64,000 nucleotides of DNA from Anodontia alba (Eukaryota; Mollusca; Bivalvia; Lucinida; Lucinidae), in the NCBI GenBank assembly GCA_964016985.1, contig OZ024825.1, positions 7,067,056 through 7,131,055 on the forward strand. Direction: 5' to 3'. How positions within the stretch are numbered: the first letter of the stretch is position 1; each line of letters begins with the position of its first letter. Position numbers and translations under genes: made by a program. The notes below the pieces were generated by a model. It did no database searches, had not been told where the DNA came from, and was given only the letters and a program-made list of their open reading frames with translations. Below are positions 53,879-64,000 of the stretch, piece after piece.

Positions 53879-54000
53879 AGAGGTATTTACGGCAGTTTTG
53901 CATTTAATCATGACAAAAGTCTGCCAATTTACCTCTTTCTGTGTAAAGCGAGAAGCAAATACGACTTTCTGAAAGTTGTCGAAAGCACAGTAGAATCTGG

Positions 54001-54374
54001 AGCACGTCTATTTCGCTGTACATGATAACGACTGGAACTGTTGACGAGTGTATTGACGAATGAATCGCTGAATGGGATTCTGACCCGTATCTAGCTCAAA
54101 TTAGCACATGCATTAACTCGGAAGTCTTGTTTAGTAATGATGAATCATAATTATGGATGGAACGTTTACAAATTTACGTTCCTACCATTACATTAGTCTG
54201 TTTGAACCGACGCAAAGTGAGAGTAAATGTTTGGGAATTCAAAAACTCGGGAATACTGATTTTTATAAAACAAGGCACTCTCTTTGATATATGCCCATTC
54301 TCTTTAAGACTTGGCACATCTTTAAAAGCAATTCCTGAGACAATTCACATTATCTCTGTTTTCAGAGATAGAAT
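54001..54374. other. no gene recognised
   Basis: The open frame starting 54157 (92 codons) ends inside PalK3 and lacks a recognised domain. Confidence 0.4.
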
Positions 54375-54670
54375 AATCAAAGCACTGACAGCACTGATGG
54401 GTAGATTGTCTCTAAGCCTGGGAAAATGGTCCTGAAGGGGGGTTTTAGACTGTTTCATTTAACCTATCACTTCCTGTATATTTAGCAAACAGTGCAGACC
54501 CTGATCAGACGCCGCGTTATGCGGCGTCTGATCTGGGTCTGCACTGTTTGTCAATTTTCCAGCACTTAGCCAAGTCCAGGTTTTACAGATAACCCTTTTT
54601 ACGAAGCACTCTGACGTCACAGCGACAGGAATAGCGTGGTTATAATTAACAAGTACCTGGATTTCGTACA
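54375..54670 (-). mobile_element. PalK3
   Basis: Inverted copy: AATCAAAGCACTGACAGCAC at the left, TCCAGGTTTTACAGATAACC near the right. The hairpin 54483-54551 (TAGCAAACAGTGCAGACCCT, loop TTAT) is perfect. Confidence 0.8.
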
Positions 54671-55142
54671 AACGCTATTTGCGTGGTTTAACTTTATTGA
54701 TCAGCGATAGTAATGTGGACAACAGCGATATAACAGTCCTTAGTAAATTTGGGTCGATTGATAAATAGTCGATCCAAAAACTATTTTAAAATGCCTTTTG
54801 TTAGTATTTATATTTAGGAGCTATGGTTAAAATAGACTGCTGCTTCCATGTCTTACGGGGGTCTGTAGTCCAGTTGTATACAAGACATTCAAGAAAAAAT
54901 GATTTTGTTTTGAGGGCCGATAAGACAGTATCTTTATTTAGAATGGACTTGATCCTATGAATCCCAACATCAGAAATGTACCTTCAGACATATGCGCTAA
55001 GCGAAGATTCAGATCAGTCTGCGGTCGGACCTGTCGTGGTCTAACTCGAGGTTTACTTGTGCTCTGGCTGCAAATCGCCATTGAGCCCTCTGCTCCGTTT
55101 CGTTTCTGTGTTTGTGATCAGGTGTGTTTTACGTGAGAAATA
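54671..55142. other. no gene recognised
   Basis: Contains a short PalN-like GCGAAGATTCAGATCAGTCT at 55000. Otherwise no signal. Confidence 0.4.
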
Positions 55143-55439
55143 CAGTTGACTCTCGTTATCTCGACCTCGTTTATCTCGAATAACCGTTTATCTGGAAGTG
55201 AAAATCTTGTCCCTGACTAAACTTGAAAATCTTACAACAGGTAAAAAAATATTGTCCTCTTTTCCACAATATTTTCACTAATCTCTAACTTCAAGAGTCC
55301 AATTACATATATATATTTGTTAAATGTAGTTGCTCGAATTATTTTTTTCCTCAATTCTGCAAATCTGATATGTCGAGGTACGGATATCTCGAAGTATTTC
55401 AGAAAGTCCCTCGGAATTCGAGATAACGAGAGTCGACTG
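55143..55439. mobile_element. PalE3: Tigger/pogo-type MITE, full length
   Basis: CAGTTGACTCTCGTTATCTC ... GATAACGAGAGTCGACTG, 297 bp, TA at 55141-55142 and 55440-55441. The central hairpin is mostly lost. Confidence 0.9.
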
Positions 55440-56900
55440 TATATGTATTATCATCTTTTAAACAAGCTCGATGTCAGATCAAAACTCTTAACCAGTTTCG
55501 TTTTAATCATCCTAGAATACAACTTATAGCATTTAGAAAAAATCTGTAAACCTTTGTCTCCTGGATGCACAGTTTTATAAACAGCAAATGTAATTAAAAC
55601 AATTATTTTTAGACCTAAAAATCAAATTTATCACTTAAAGGAGAACACTGCAAACCCCAAACATATCTGAAAATAAAGATATTCTTAAGCTGGAAAGTTT
55701 AGTGAAAATATATATAAGAATTTCAGGAATTAAGAGCGTTTTGGGGCTTTGAAAATCGAGAAAATACTGTCATGGAAGCCGCCATTTTTGTGAGAAAGTG
55801 ACTTCATAACCATCTAATTAAATATGCAAAAAAGAAAATTAAATAGATCACGTTTAAAACAATATTTTATTGCTACATACCTGTAAATGTTTTCATTTGC
55901 GTATATATTATCAACTAGCTCACTTAAGCGGTATATTCCTGTCGGTAGATAACTTTTATTTGTGTCATACAAAACTTAAATATCTAATTAAATATTCAAA
56001 ATGGCGGCGCACATATTCATGAATGCAAAAACTATCAACTACAATAGCTCTCTTATGCCTTAACCGATTTTGATGAAATTTGCTTGACGATGTTTACTTT
56101 CTGAAGCTGAAAGTTTTAGACATACATTTTCTGAAGCTGAAAGTTTTAGACATACATTGTGTTCTGTGGGTCTTTCCCTTTTTAAATACTTTTTAATACT
56201 AAAACTTCCCTCTCATAGTTTGATAATTCTACAGACCTTTAAGTAACCTTGGGACATTATCGCTCAATTCAAATGGGACATTATCGCTCAATTCAAATGA
56301 GAATGGATTTTTTTTTTAAGTGTGACTCTTAAGTCACCTAGCTGAGAAAACTTCTTATTTTCTTTCGTGCCATAACAAACATTTTTTATAAATCAGCTTT
56401 TCTTTTATTCATGATCCTGCGAAATCGTAGTTCTGATAAAAATATATATAAAACAAACAACAAAAATAAACAAACAAAAAACAAAAAAAAAACAAAAAAA
56501 AAACTTATAAACACGCTATACTTTATGTATTATTTTGTCTATTATTTTATTTTTATTATTTATTTCGCTGAAATTTTACCGTATAACGTCACCAAACAGC
56601 CTGTTAATACAAGAACATTGTCTTGGTCTTCGCATTTGCTATTTGTTGCTGTGTATTTGTAGGCACTAAACTGGGAAATATTCTTTTATTTTAAAACTTT
56701 TTTTATCAGCCCTCGCTCTACGATATTGTCATTGACAAATATTGTATGCGGCGTAAGGTCATTTCATTGTTAGACAGGGATAAAACAAGTGGTCTTGGTA
56801 GGTCAGCTATATTGATTATCTTCTATATGTTTTTGTATGCGTTTGAATATTCAAGTAGTTTATAACGCCGATTAAGACCAGTCATACAACTACATCTACC
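55440..56900. other. no gene; small direct repeats
   Basis: CTGAAGCTGAAAGTTTTAGA then CATACATT is doubled at 56101-56157, and GGGACATTATCGCTCAATTC is doubled at 56251-56299. A27-36-like CAAAAAACAAA run at 56455-56505. No coding signal. Confidence 0.55.
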
Positions 56901-56928
56901 TTTTTTTTTTTTTTTTTTTTTTTTTTTG
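56901..56928. repeat. poly-T tract
   Basis: About 27 T. Confidence 0.9.
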
Positions 56929-57240
56929 TCTGTTTGTTTGTTTTCTTACGTTTTGCTGTAATGAGATTGAGAATTGGAGGACAATGACTTTCATCTCAGA
57001 GGGAAACGGAACAAAGGATGTTATGTTTAGGGAACCAGATGAGGGAAAGGGTTAAAAGGACACATTAGTCTAAAGACACAGACTCTGTTTTAGGTTTAAT
57101 TTTGTTTAGTTCAATAGTTGCAAACACCATGGATGACTTCTTACCGGCCATTTTTTTTATTTATTTATTATTTATTTATTTATTTTCCTTTTCGATTTAG
57201 CTACAAGACTATGAATTAGACTTGCACCAAGACACATGAT

Positions 57241-57241
<1 letters not shown>

Positions 57242-57273
<32 letters not shown>
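57242..57273. repeat. poly-T tract touching PalA18
   Basis: About 30 T ending at the first base of the PalA18 terminal repeat. Confidence 0.9.
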
Positions 57274-57551
57274 CATCACGAAAACATGCCTAATAATTTT
57301 GACCCCCTTAAACCCCATTTGAATATAGTAAAACTGGGGTTTACAGGGGTATACATTATTTTTCTTATTTCTGCTTAAAACATAGATTGTAGGTACTCGT
57401 TAGAACCGCCTCGGTGAGGCGGTTCTAACGAGTACCCACAATCTATGTTTTGAGCAGAAAAATGAAAAAATATCACAATTTTTTATCTGAAAAGTTTCAT
57501 TGTTTGGTTGTAAAATTTTCAGTACATTTGAATAGGCGTGTTTTCATAATG
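57274..57551 (+). mobile_element. PalA18
   Basis: Complete copy, tip GCCTCGGTGAGGC, inserted at the end of a poly-T tract. Confidence 0.92.
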
Positions 57552-57997
57552 TTAAGGACTTGAGCCAATCTAGCGACAGTGTAATGAAAACAATGTATCC
57601 AATGCAAATGTGGACAACGAGAACGCAGATCAGCTTAAACGTCCACACAGTCTGATTTGGGCTTTTTTGTGCGAACATAAAATCATTTTTGCATACTGTA
57701 AGATAGGCTAATCTAGGTCTTTGTTTGCACACAACCTAATGACTTTTCTTTAAGATGTTGCTTTTTGGACAAAGCATGCTTATCGGCGCAATGTTAGGCG
57801 GACATTTATAGTTAAACTCTACCAGACATTTGTTGTTTTCATCACTTCAACAAAACGCCAGACATTGAAGGAACAACGTTTATAGCAGTGATATAATAAA
57901 TATTTGCAATGGGGTCCATCCTGGATTCACAATGTTTTTTATATACTAATTAATGCTGTCTCATGACATATACATAACTCCAGATGAAAGTGTGTGT
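57552..57997. other. PalN fragment, otherwise no gene
   Basis: 57600-57740 has AATGTGGACAACGAGAACGC, CAGATCAGCTTAAACGTCCA and ACAGTCTGATTTGGGC. The rest is unassigned. Confidence 0.45.
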
Positions 57998-58312
57998 CAG
58001 GTAAATATTTTTCTTCTTATTTCTCCACGAAAATATATGTTTGTAATGTGTACCACAAGAGATGTTTTTTGTGAAGGAATAAGAAAACTATTTACAAGTA
58101 CCTTGAACCCCCCCCCCCCCGCCCCCAACACACACACACCACCACCACCACCCCTTATATGCAAGGCTGTAGAGAAGGCGCTTTTCAATCAAAAAATAAT
58201 ATTTTTTATTTCTCCTTTAAAACATATGTTGTGGTACTCATTATAAGCACCTCGCCGAGGCGCTTCTAATGAGTACCCACATATGTTTTCGTGGAGAAAT
58301 AAGAAAGATATT
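57998..58312. mobile_element. PalD4: two adjacent PalD pieces
   Basis: 57998-58092 (GTAAATATTTTTCTTCTTAT ... GAATAAGAAAACTATTTACA) and 58186-58312 (hairpin GGTACTCATTATAAGCACCT and inverse). A C-rich/ACC repeat lies between (58108-58154). Confidence 0.65.
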
Positions 58313-58899
58313 GTGTGGATACACCCATTCATCAAGAGCTATGTATATGGCGCTATGTTGCTATTGTATTTCACTATATAGTATTGGAAATGAGAAAGAC
58401 TTTGGTTAGGAAGCACATGAAGACAGATTGTGCAGTAAAGAGTTGCTTATAGTCAAAAACAAAAGAACACTGCTTTAGAAAAAAAAAAAAAAAAACTAAA
58501 ACAAATTGACCTCGCCTCCCCAACCATCCAACACACACACAGACACACTGATAATGTAGACCAATACATGCTCCTGTTTTCACAATAAACATGGAGAACA
58601 TGGGTTAAACACATTACATAGATTTTTAATACTATGCCACGGAATGTGTCTCCCACCGTTAAAACTCGGTCTCAAGGGTATGATGTAATTAGATATCGCT
58701 TGAGGTATGAACCCCTTTATTATTTTGCCAAAAAGTACGTAACGACGATTTGACACCGCAAAGCTATTGTGTGTTACGCCAGATTAATGACAGTGCGCTT
58801 TGTTTTCGACAATTGGCATTATAATTTACAAAATAGGCATTGAATTATGCAAAAATGTGTAATGCAAGAGATGCAGAACATTTTGTTTAACCATTAAAC
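58313..58899. other. no gene recognised
   Basis: A19 tract at 58479-58495. No coding signal; the 58374-58656 - strand frames are driven by the A tract and an ACACAC run. Confidence 0.4.
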
Positions 58900-58904
58900 C
58901 GCTA

Positions 58905-58950
58905 ACTATTGGGCTGACTGGGCCGTTAAACCTCAACACAAACAACTACA
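58905..58950 (+). mobile_element. SINE tail fragment
   Basis: GACTGGGCCGTTAAACCTCA ACACAAAC matches the SINE 1 tail at 32898-32925. The tRNA-like head is missing. Confidence 0.55.
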
Positions 58951-58993
58951 ACAGACGACACTTGTGAATATGTTTTTTTGTTTTTTATAATGT

Positions 58994-59050
58994 TTTACAT
59001 TTCATATAAATCATCCGCTAGAGCGAGCAGACGATTCATATGAAATGTAA
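58994..59050. repeat. hairpin, TTACATTTCATAT arms
   Basis: TTACATTTCATATAAATCAT pairs imperfectly with ACGATTCATATGAAATGTAA. Loop CTAGAGCGAG. Confidence 0.7.
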
Positions 59051-59404
59051 GTCATATTATCTCTGAAATATATCAAAATCCATTGTAGAAGGTCGTCTGC
59101 TATGAATTTGCTTAGCGCATTAAAGACTGTGGGTAGTTGCGCGTCAAACAGAAATAATTTATCCACTGTCACAGCTACATTTGTACTATCATATTGTATC
59201 ATTATTGTTTGTCGTATGTCTAACGTTTAGCGTGCTGAATAAAAAGAAAATCTAGCAGACAATGCTTTGATTTTTTCCCCAGAAATAAGGCTTTGACATT
59301 TCGTGCGATCTGTCTGCTTTGTCGTGTGCTGAATTGGCCCAGAGTCTGTTAAAGGTACATTATTCATAATGCGTAATCCCCAGTTAGGCGCTTTTCGTAT
59401 GAAA

Positions 59405-59510
59405 CTTTTCACTCATACGATTACGTAACAGATGTGTAACATATGTGTACTATTGTACGCATACGTAACAGTTACGTATGTGCATGAGTGTTACATGCCG
59501 AATTTAACAC
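59405..59510. repeat. PalI-type TACGTAACA palindromes
   Basis: GATTACGTAACAGATGTGTA, then TGTGTACTATTGTACGCATA and CGTAACAGTTACGTA; the same words as in 33187-33250 and 61660-61870. Confidence 0.65.
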
Positions 59511-59764
59511 GTGTGCAAACAATGCGAAATCTTCACATCTTGCAAATTGCAGAGAAAATCGATATAGCTGGGTGTGTAGACCGGATGTGGTGAATGACTA
59601 GGATCTACACTGTTTGTCACCCATTTTTTCCCATATCACTCTAAATTGTGTAAAGCCTGATCATATGTTATAATAGCAATATGATGGCTAATCTGGGTCT
59701 ACACTGCTTTCATGTTACTAGCTGAATGTTACATTTACTCCAAACACGGACACTGGTCCCAGTA

Positions 59765-59857
59765 AGCATTCTTTATAAATCTATAGTGGGCCGTTATCGG
59801 CCCGTCAGGGTAGCTGACGGGCCGATAACAGCCCGCTATAGATTTATAAAGAATGCT
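59765..59857. mobile_element. PalG2
   Basis: 93 bp; arms AGCATTCTTTATAAATCTAT and GGGCCGTTATCGGCCCGTCA with inverses; loop GGGTAGC. Flanks GTA and AGCTGGGA. Confidence 0.85.
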
Positions 59858-60119
59858 AGCTGGGATCCTTAAATGCATGAGCTACAATTCGCATATTATA
59901 TCATTGCAAGGGAGTAAAAAGCACATTACCACGCTTCAAAAATGATTTTGCAACTAGATGTCTCATTTATAGGCTATTACCAATATAGACGCTTTCTACC
60001 TGGGGAACCATGCATATCTATATATAGTGGTTGCAATATCTTTGCATACGTACTTAACATATATAAAACAATTTTTAATATACAGATATCAAACACGAAG
60101 AGTTAGAAGTTTTTTCTTG

Positions 60120-60229
60120 GTTTGTTTTTATGTTTTTTTTTTTTGTTTTTTTTTTTTTTTTTTTTTTTGTTTTTTTTTTGTTGTTGTTTTTTTTGTTTTT
60201 TTTTTTTGTTTTTTTTTTTTTTTTGTTTT

Positions 60230-60260
<31 letters not shown>

Positions 60261-60272
60261 GTTTTTTTTGTT
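60120..60272. repeat. T-tract with interspersed G/C
   Basis: About 150 bp of T broken every 8-20 bases by single G or C, inside PalI2; absent from PalI1, so it is a later expansion. Confidence 0.9.
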
Positions 60273-60302
60273 TTAATAATAAAACATTATAGATTACATT
60301 GA

Positions 60303-61522
60303 ACGCCAGAGCAAGTGCTCAGAGGGTCACGAATACCTCCGACCTGTGCCATTTCTTAATTATAAAATATTTTAAAGTCAGTGACAATGATATAAGGCAA
60401 AATCAACGGGCCATGAAATATAGGTCACTGACACACATATAGTTTACAATGTCAGTCTCTGCTGACTGACACTGATCTATCATCCCAAGTACAACTTTTC
60501 AGGAGTAAATAGTCTTCAGTACATGAAGCAAAGTTGCTGGACCATAAAATATAGACCATTGACCTACATATATTTGAGAAGTTAATGTGATGGTCACATT
60601 GATCCATTATACCAACTATGCTATTAATCCATTAAATGGTCTAGAAGACATTAAACAAAATTACTAGACCATGAAATATAGGTCATGCAGATTTATATTT
60701 ACTTTGAGGTCAAAGTTTGGGTCGCACCGTGTCATTCATTATATGTAAATATGACACTTAGGCATCAAATAGTGGGACATATAAGACAAAATCAGAGGGT
60801 TATGAAATATAGGTCACATAATCTCAAACTATGATAGTAATACATCAAATAGTCTTCAAGATGTAGCATAAAATCACTTGACCATGAAATATAGGTCACA
60901 GTGACCTACATTTACTTTAGGATCAACTGCTGGATCATACTGATTCATAATCCCAAATAATGATGTTCATACATGTAAATCAAATAACATTCAAGATATA
61001 AGGCAAAATTACTGGACTATGAAATATAGGTCAAAGTGACCTACATTTGATATGATGTCAATCGTGGTGTCACACAGAATCAGTATTCCAAGTATGACAT
61101 TAATTCACGAAATAGTCTTAGAGATATAAGGCAAAATCGCTGGAGCATGAAAATAAGGTCACAATGACTTTGCCCTAGTTACACTGAATGTTGAATGTTG
61201 ATGTGATAAACATGTCTAATGCCCATCCTTATCTATTAAGAAATTGTTTATATAAACAAACTGCAACAAACTACTTTATTGAGGCATCCTAGATTTTGAC
61301 CCGTAGCCCCGTCCCGGGGCATGACCAAGGGGTTCATAGATGTAGATTGGAAGAGAACCCTTCCAGGTACCCCCATACCAATATGAAAAGTGTTTGATCG
61401 AAGTAAAACTTGGTTATAGCAAGGGTTAACGGACGGAATCACGGAAGGATGGACGGACGAACGGACGGAGGGAACCGTCGAAAACTATATACCCCTTCGG
61501 AAGTATGCCGGGGGTATAATAA
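60303..61522 (+). mobile_element. insert in PalI2 carrying a tandem array
   Basis: 60340-61180 holds about seven units of roughly 125 bp with CCATGAAATATAGGTCACTG and ACCTACATTTACTTT. Then follow AAAACTTGGTTATAGCAAGG, a GGACGGACGAACGGACGG run, and the end GCCGGGGGTATAATAA. The same end type is seen in RepJ and the 2278 hairpin. Confidence 0.65.
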
Positions 61523-61991
61523 ACGTTTGTTCTACATATATACATGCCAAAACATTAGTTTTGTTTGTAGGGTCGTATGTCAAATACAAATATGCATATT
61601 AAGAAACAAATCGGTCACAGTGATCGTTCCCGAAATAGTGACCTCTATTTCATATAATTAACATGTGTTACATATGTGTATGGTTCGTACATATCATACG
61701 AACGCTTCACACTAACTTGTCCACATGTTACATATGCGTACAGTTGTACGCAAACGTAACACATTAACGTTGCCATGTGTTACATATGCGTACATTTGTA
61801 CGCATATGTAACAATTTGTTACGTTTACGCATATGTAATACGTTTATTACGAATTCGTATGGATGACATATGCATATTCACAAAGCACACATACGTTAAA
61901 ACGATGGATCGAAATCATTTAAGTATTTCTACTATTTTACTCTAAAAGAAAACTTGCGTTTTTTTTCCGCTGGTATATATTGTATATATAT

Positions 61992-62215
61992 AGACGCACA
62001 AGAATGCACGAAAGTTGCCCTCATGCCACACAAATGCAACGAAGGCCCTGATATGCCTACGCTGTCATACAGACTTCCCAGGGCCCTCTCAGCCCGTTTA
62101 CATAATCAGTGGATAGGCTCAGAGTACGAACAACCCCCGTCTTATAGATCAGCTGTCAACAGTCACCTGTATGTTAAAGGCTTCAGATCTCATAGAAGAC
62201 GAATAAGTGTAGGGG
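61992..62215 (+). CDS. possible exon with a PPxY motif, unidentified
   Basis: Acceptor-like TATATATATAG before about 61992. The frame is open for about 75 codons: ECTKVALMPHKCNEGPDMPT, LSYRLPRALSARLHNQWIGS, EYEQPPSYRSAV and NSHLYVKGFRSHRRRIS. Composition is protein-like (few low-complexity residues), and PPSY is a WW-domain binding motif as in cytoplasmic tails of membrane adaptors. The frame then runs into a repeat (GGGGCGGATCCAGAATT) and stops at 62283. No family recognised. It could be the last exon of a gene or a retained fragment. Confidence 0.35.
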
Positions 62216-62289
62216 CGGATCCAGAATTATTTCTGAGGGGGGAGGGGGTTCGATTTGATCAAATTCCCTTACTTTCTCTATAGGCCTGA

Positions 62290-62357
62290 GCAAACAGTGT
62301 AGACCCAGATCAGACGCCGCAGAACGCGGCGTCTGATCAAGGTCTACACTGTTTGCC
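62290..62357. repeat. PalB-type hairpin, part of a PalB element
   Basis: GCAAACAGTGTAGACCCAGA, GACGCCGC, loop AGAAC, and inverses. Followed by GCCACTCATTCAGCAGA, as in PalB2. Left flank is TAGGCCTGA. Confidence 0.8.
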
Positions 62358-62875
62358 ACTCATTCAGCAGATTTATAAACATTCATAGGTTGTAAAATAC
62401 TCTATCTTGAGTAGAAGTACAAGATAAAAGAAAATAAGGGATGTGGATAATAAGGATATACGGTACCCCACATTTGTCCAAAATTTCCCATGAAAATGAA
62501 TTGTCATAGTGAGGTTCGACTTAATCCGTCCCTGAAGTCTAAATTTACCATTCAGGAAACACCTGTCTTAAACAACCACTGTTTGGCTTTCTTTCAGATA
62601 CTTGCTTGACACAGGTTTGGTAGTATATTGACCGACAGAGTGGTTACTGATCAGAATGGGTGGATTCGCAGTCTGGTCTTGGCATCTGTCCCTCGCAACT
62701 ATCTTAAGGGTCCCTTTCTTCCGTGACACATCACATATGTTTCTTTATCATCTTTTTACAGGTTCTTATCAAATCAGATGTTGGGGTGACATTAAATGTG
62801 TGTCATCTCTCAAGAGTGTGCATCTGCACTTAATGCATAAAACTAGATAAGGCGTTTTTATCGTCGAAAAAAGAT
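62358..62875. other. no gene recognised
   Basis: Frame 62656-62850 has no recognised domain. TTCTTTCAG at 62590 and TTTTTACAG at 62753 are acceptor-like but no exon could be built. Confidence 0.4.
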
Positions 62876-63010
62876 ATGATAGTTTTCTTATTTCTCCACG
62901 AAAATATAATTATATTGTGGGTACTCATTAGCAGTGCATTGGCAAGGCACTCCTAACGAGAACCCTGAACATATGTTTCCCGGGAGAAATAAGAAAACTA
63001 TTTACATGTA
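62876..63010. mobile_element. PalD5
   Basis: TTATTTCTCCACGAAAATAT ... GTGGGTACTCATTAGCAGTG and the changed inverse CACTCCTAACGAGAACCCTG, then CCCGGGAGAAATAAGAAAAC. Confidence 0.75.
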
Positions 63011-63400
63011 ACTTGTACACCCCACTCTCTGCTAAACGAGTATCAATGGAGAGCAAATGCCTAGATGGGACCGCGAAAGTGCGGGATGAACCTGAATCTG
63101 TACATTTTGCGCATGCTTTAAACCACATTTTTGCTTGGCGTGGCCCAACTATAAATGCAGTTACCCAGGAGGAACCAAGTTCAAGGGAGTGTAAATTGTG
63201 ATTATCATTGAATTCCCTAAGGATGAAATAATAACAATATAAAAAGTATGTACGGGGTGACGTTATACGGCCGCCACACAGCAAAACACAACAGCAATGA
63301 CATGTAGATACATTTATATACTGTGAATGAAAACGCATTTCCTCATGTTAATAAATGAAGATATAGGCCGTGTCACACGATAACGTGTCTTCGGGCATAT

Positions 63401-63466
63401 GTGGACAACGAAGGCCCAGATCAGCCTGCGCATCCGCGCAGTCTGATCAGAGCCTTCGTTGTCCAC
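63401..63466. repeat. PalN-type hairpin upstream of the opine dehydrogenase
   Basis: GTGGACAACGAAGGCCCAGA pairs with GAGCCTTCGTTGTCCAC; inner GCGCATCCGCGC. About 175 bp before the start codon. Preceded by GATAACGTGTCTTCGGG, the PalN end. Confidence 0.8.
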
Positions 63467-63641
63467 AAACAGACTCATTGGATACTATAGAATGTTTCAA
63501 TGGAGAGCAAAGGCCCACATGAGATTTTGTGCATGTGCAGTATGATGTGAATTCGCACACTTTGCGCATGCGCGAAAACACTTTTTCGCTTGACGCAGCT
63601 AAGGTAAAATAAGCTATACTTTCTTGCACTTCAGCTTGATC

Positions 63642-64000
63642 ATGGCGAAACCTCTGAAAGTGTGCGTCTGCGGCGGTGGAAATGGAGCGCACGTGATGGC
63701 AGGACTGGCAGCCTCGAGACCGGATACGGAAGTAAACGTTCTCACACTATTTCAAGATGAGGCGGAAAGGTGGAGCAAAGCCATTGAAAACAGTGATATG
63801 ATAATTAAAGTGACTAAAGATGAAACAACGAGTGAAGTAAAGTCCAAACCAGCCGTGGTGTCAAAAGACCCGGCCACCGTGATTCCAGGGAGTGATATAC
63901 TCATTCTTGTCGTTCCAGCCTTCGCTCACGAGGACTATTTAAAGGCTGTAGCACCTCACATAGACAAGAAAACTGTGATCGTTGGTCTGCCGGGACAGCC
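63642..64000 (+). CDS. opine dehydrogenase (octopine-type), N-terminal part, runs off the window
   Basis: Cytosolic NADH enzyme that condenses pyruvate with an amino acid (arginine in octopine dehydrogenase) at the end of glycolysis; it keeps NAD+ available during anoxia in molluscs and other marine invertebrates. The ATG at 63642 starts MAKPLKVCVCGGGNGAHVMA. GGGNGAH (residues 11-17) is the dinucleotide-binding glycine loop, followed by GLAASRPDTEVNVLTLFQDE and a DILILVVPAFAHEDY segment typical of the NADH-binding half. The frame stays open to 64000 (119 codons plus two bases; full proteins are about 400 residues). TTTCTTGCACTTCAG before 63635 could be an acceptor, so a 5' untranslated exon is possible. 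Which amino acid is used cannot be told from this half. Confidence 0.93.
   Translation, partial: MAKPLKVCVCGGGNGAHVMAGLAASRPDTEVNVLTLFQDEAERWSKAIENSDMIIKVTKDETTSEVKSKPAVVSKDPATVIPGSDILILVVPAFAHEDYLKAVAPHIDKKTVIVGLPGQ

Larger units (their letters stand above)
52015..54000 (+). repeat. RepP copy 3, split by a tandem array and a Penelope-like piece
   Basis: Left part 52015-52190 (AATTTACGGCCAAAAATTGG, ATACAATTTCTATAGTGAAG), right part 53878-54000 (ACGGCAGTTTTGCATTTAAT, ACGACTTTCTGAAAGTTGTC). About 1.7 kb of other repeats lie between. Confidence 0.65.
60035..61870 (+). mobile_element. PalI2, split by an insert of about 1.2 kb
   Basis: The left part ends at about 60302 (ACATTGAAC) and the right part starts at about 61523 (AACGTTTGTTCTACATATAT). 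Aligned to PalI1 these are adjacent (33021-33045). The right part ends in at least four palindromes of the type GTTACATATGCGTACA / TGTACGCATATGTAAC (61660-61870). Confidence 0.75.

Noticed and set aside
60027..60302. Phe/Val-rich 91-codon frame resembling a membrane protein
   Set aside because: Translation of a T tract with single G or C breaks.

Overview
This window is eukaryotic and AT-rich. It has split genes with GT-AG introns, tRNA-derived SINEs, short inverted-repeat transposons, microsatellites and minisatellites. The last 0.36 kb encodes the start of an opine dehydrogenase closest to the octopine dehydrogenases of molluscs, and the Penelope-like fragments and SINE tails also look molluscan. 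I infer a bivalve mollusc; no ribosomal or mitochondrial marker is present to name the species.

Two genes are well supported, both on the + strand. (1) A complete AAAP/Aa_trans-family amino-acid transporter lies between 14483 and 34364. I assembled it from eight exons: 14454/14483-14536, 17681-17792, 20001-20172, 21542-21727, 23666-23907, 27991-28197, 30414-30591 and 34217-34364. All codon phases agree across the seven introns and the product is 432 residues from the proposed ATG. (2) The first coding exon of an opine (octopine-type) dehydrogenase starts at 63642 and runs off the right edge. Two other exon-like segments are tentative: 45100-45210 (hydrophobic, 37 codons, phase 0) and about 61992-62215 (carries a PPxY motif).

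The rest is mostly repeats. The commonest is an element of about 280 bp, here called PalA, with 18 recognisable copies on both strands. It has terminal inverted repeats, an inner inverted repeat and a long central hairpin. Other foldback or MITE-like families are named PalB, PalD, PalE, PalF, PalG, PalH, PalI, PalK, PalN, PalQ, PalR, PalS, PalT, PalU, PalV and PalY, plus a 1.1 kb pogo/Tigger-like family (TigC) with TA target sites. Many families that differ in their flanks share one design, a near-perfect hairpin at the centre. Two hairpin sequences recur inside different flanks. There are also three Penelope-like reverse-transcriptase fragments (all broken), two SINEs with clear target duplications, and several tandem arrays: 6.4-8.3 kb, 20.2-21.5 kb, 30.6-32.6 kb, 52.3-53.5 kb and 60.3-61.2 kb.

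Layout: 0-14 kb repeats only; 14-34.4 kb transporter gene with repeat-filled introns; 34.4-63.6 kb repeats with an assembly gap at 48691-48890 and the two doubtful exons; 63.6-64 kb opine dehydrogenase. The two genes have no evident functional link. The most notable structure is the hairpin-core repeat system, including oppositely oriented PalA copies 71 and 47 bp from the two sides of transporter exon 5.
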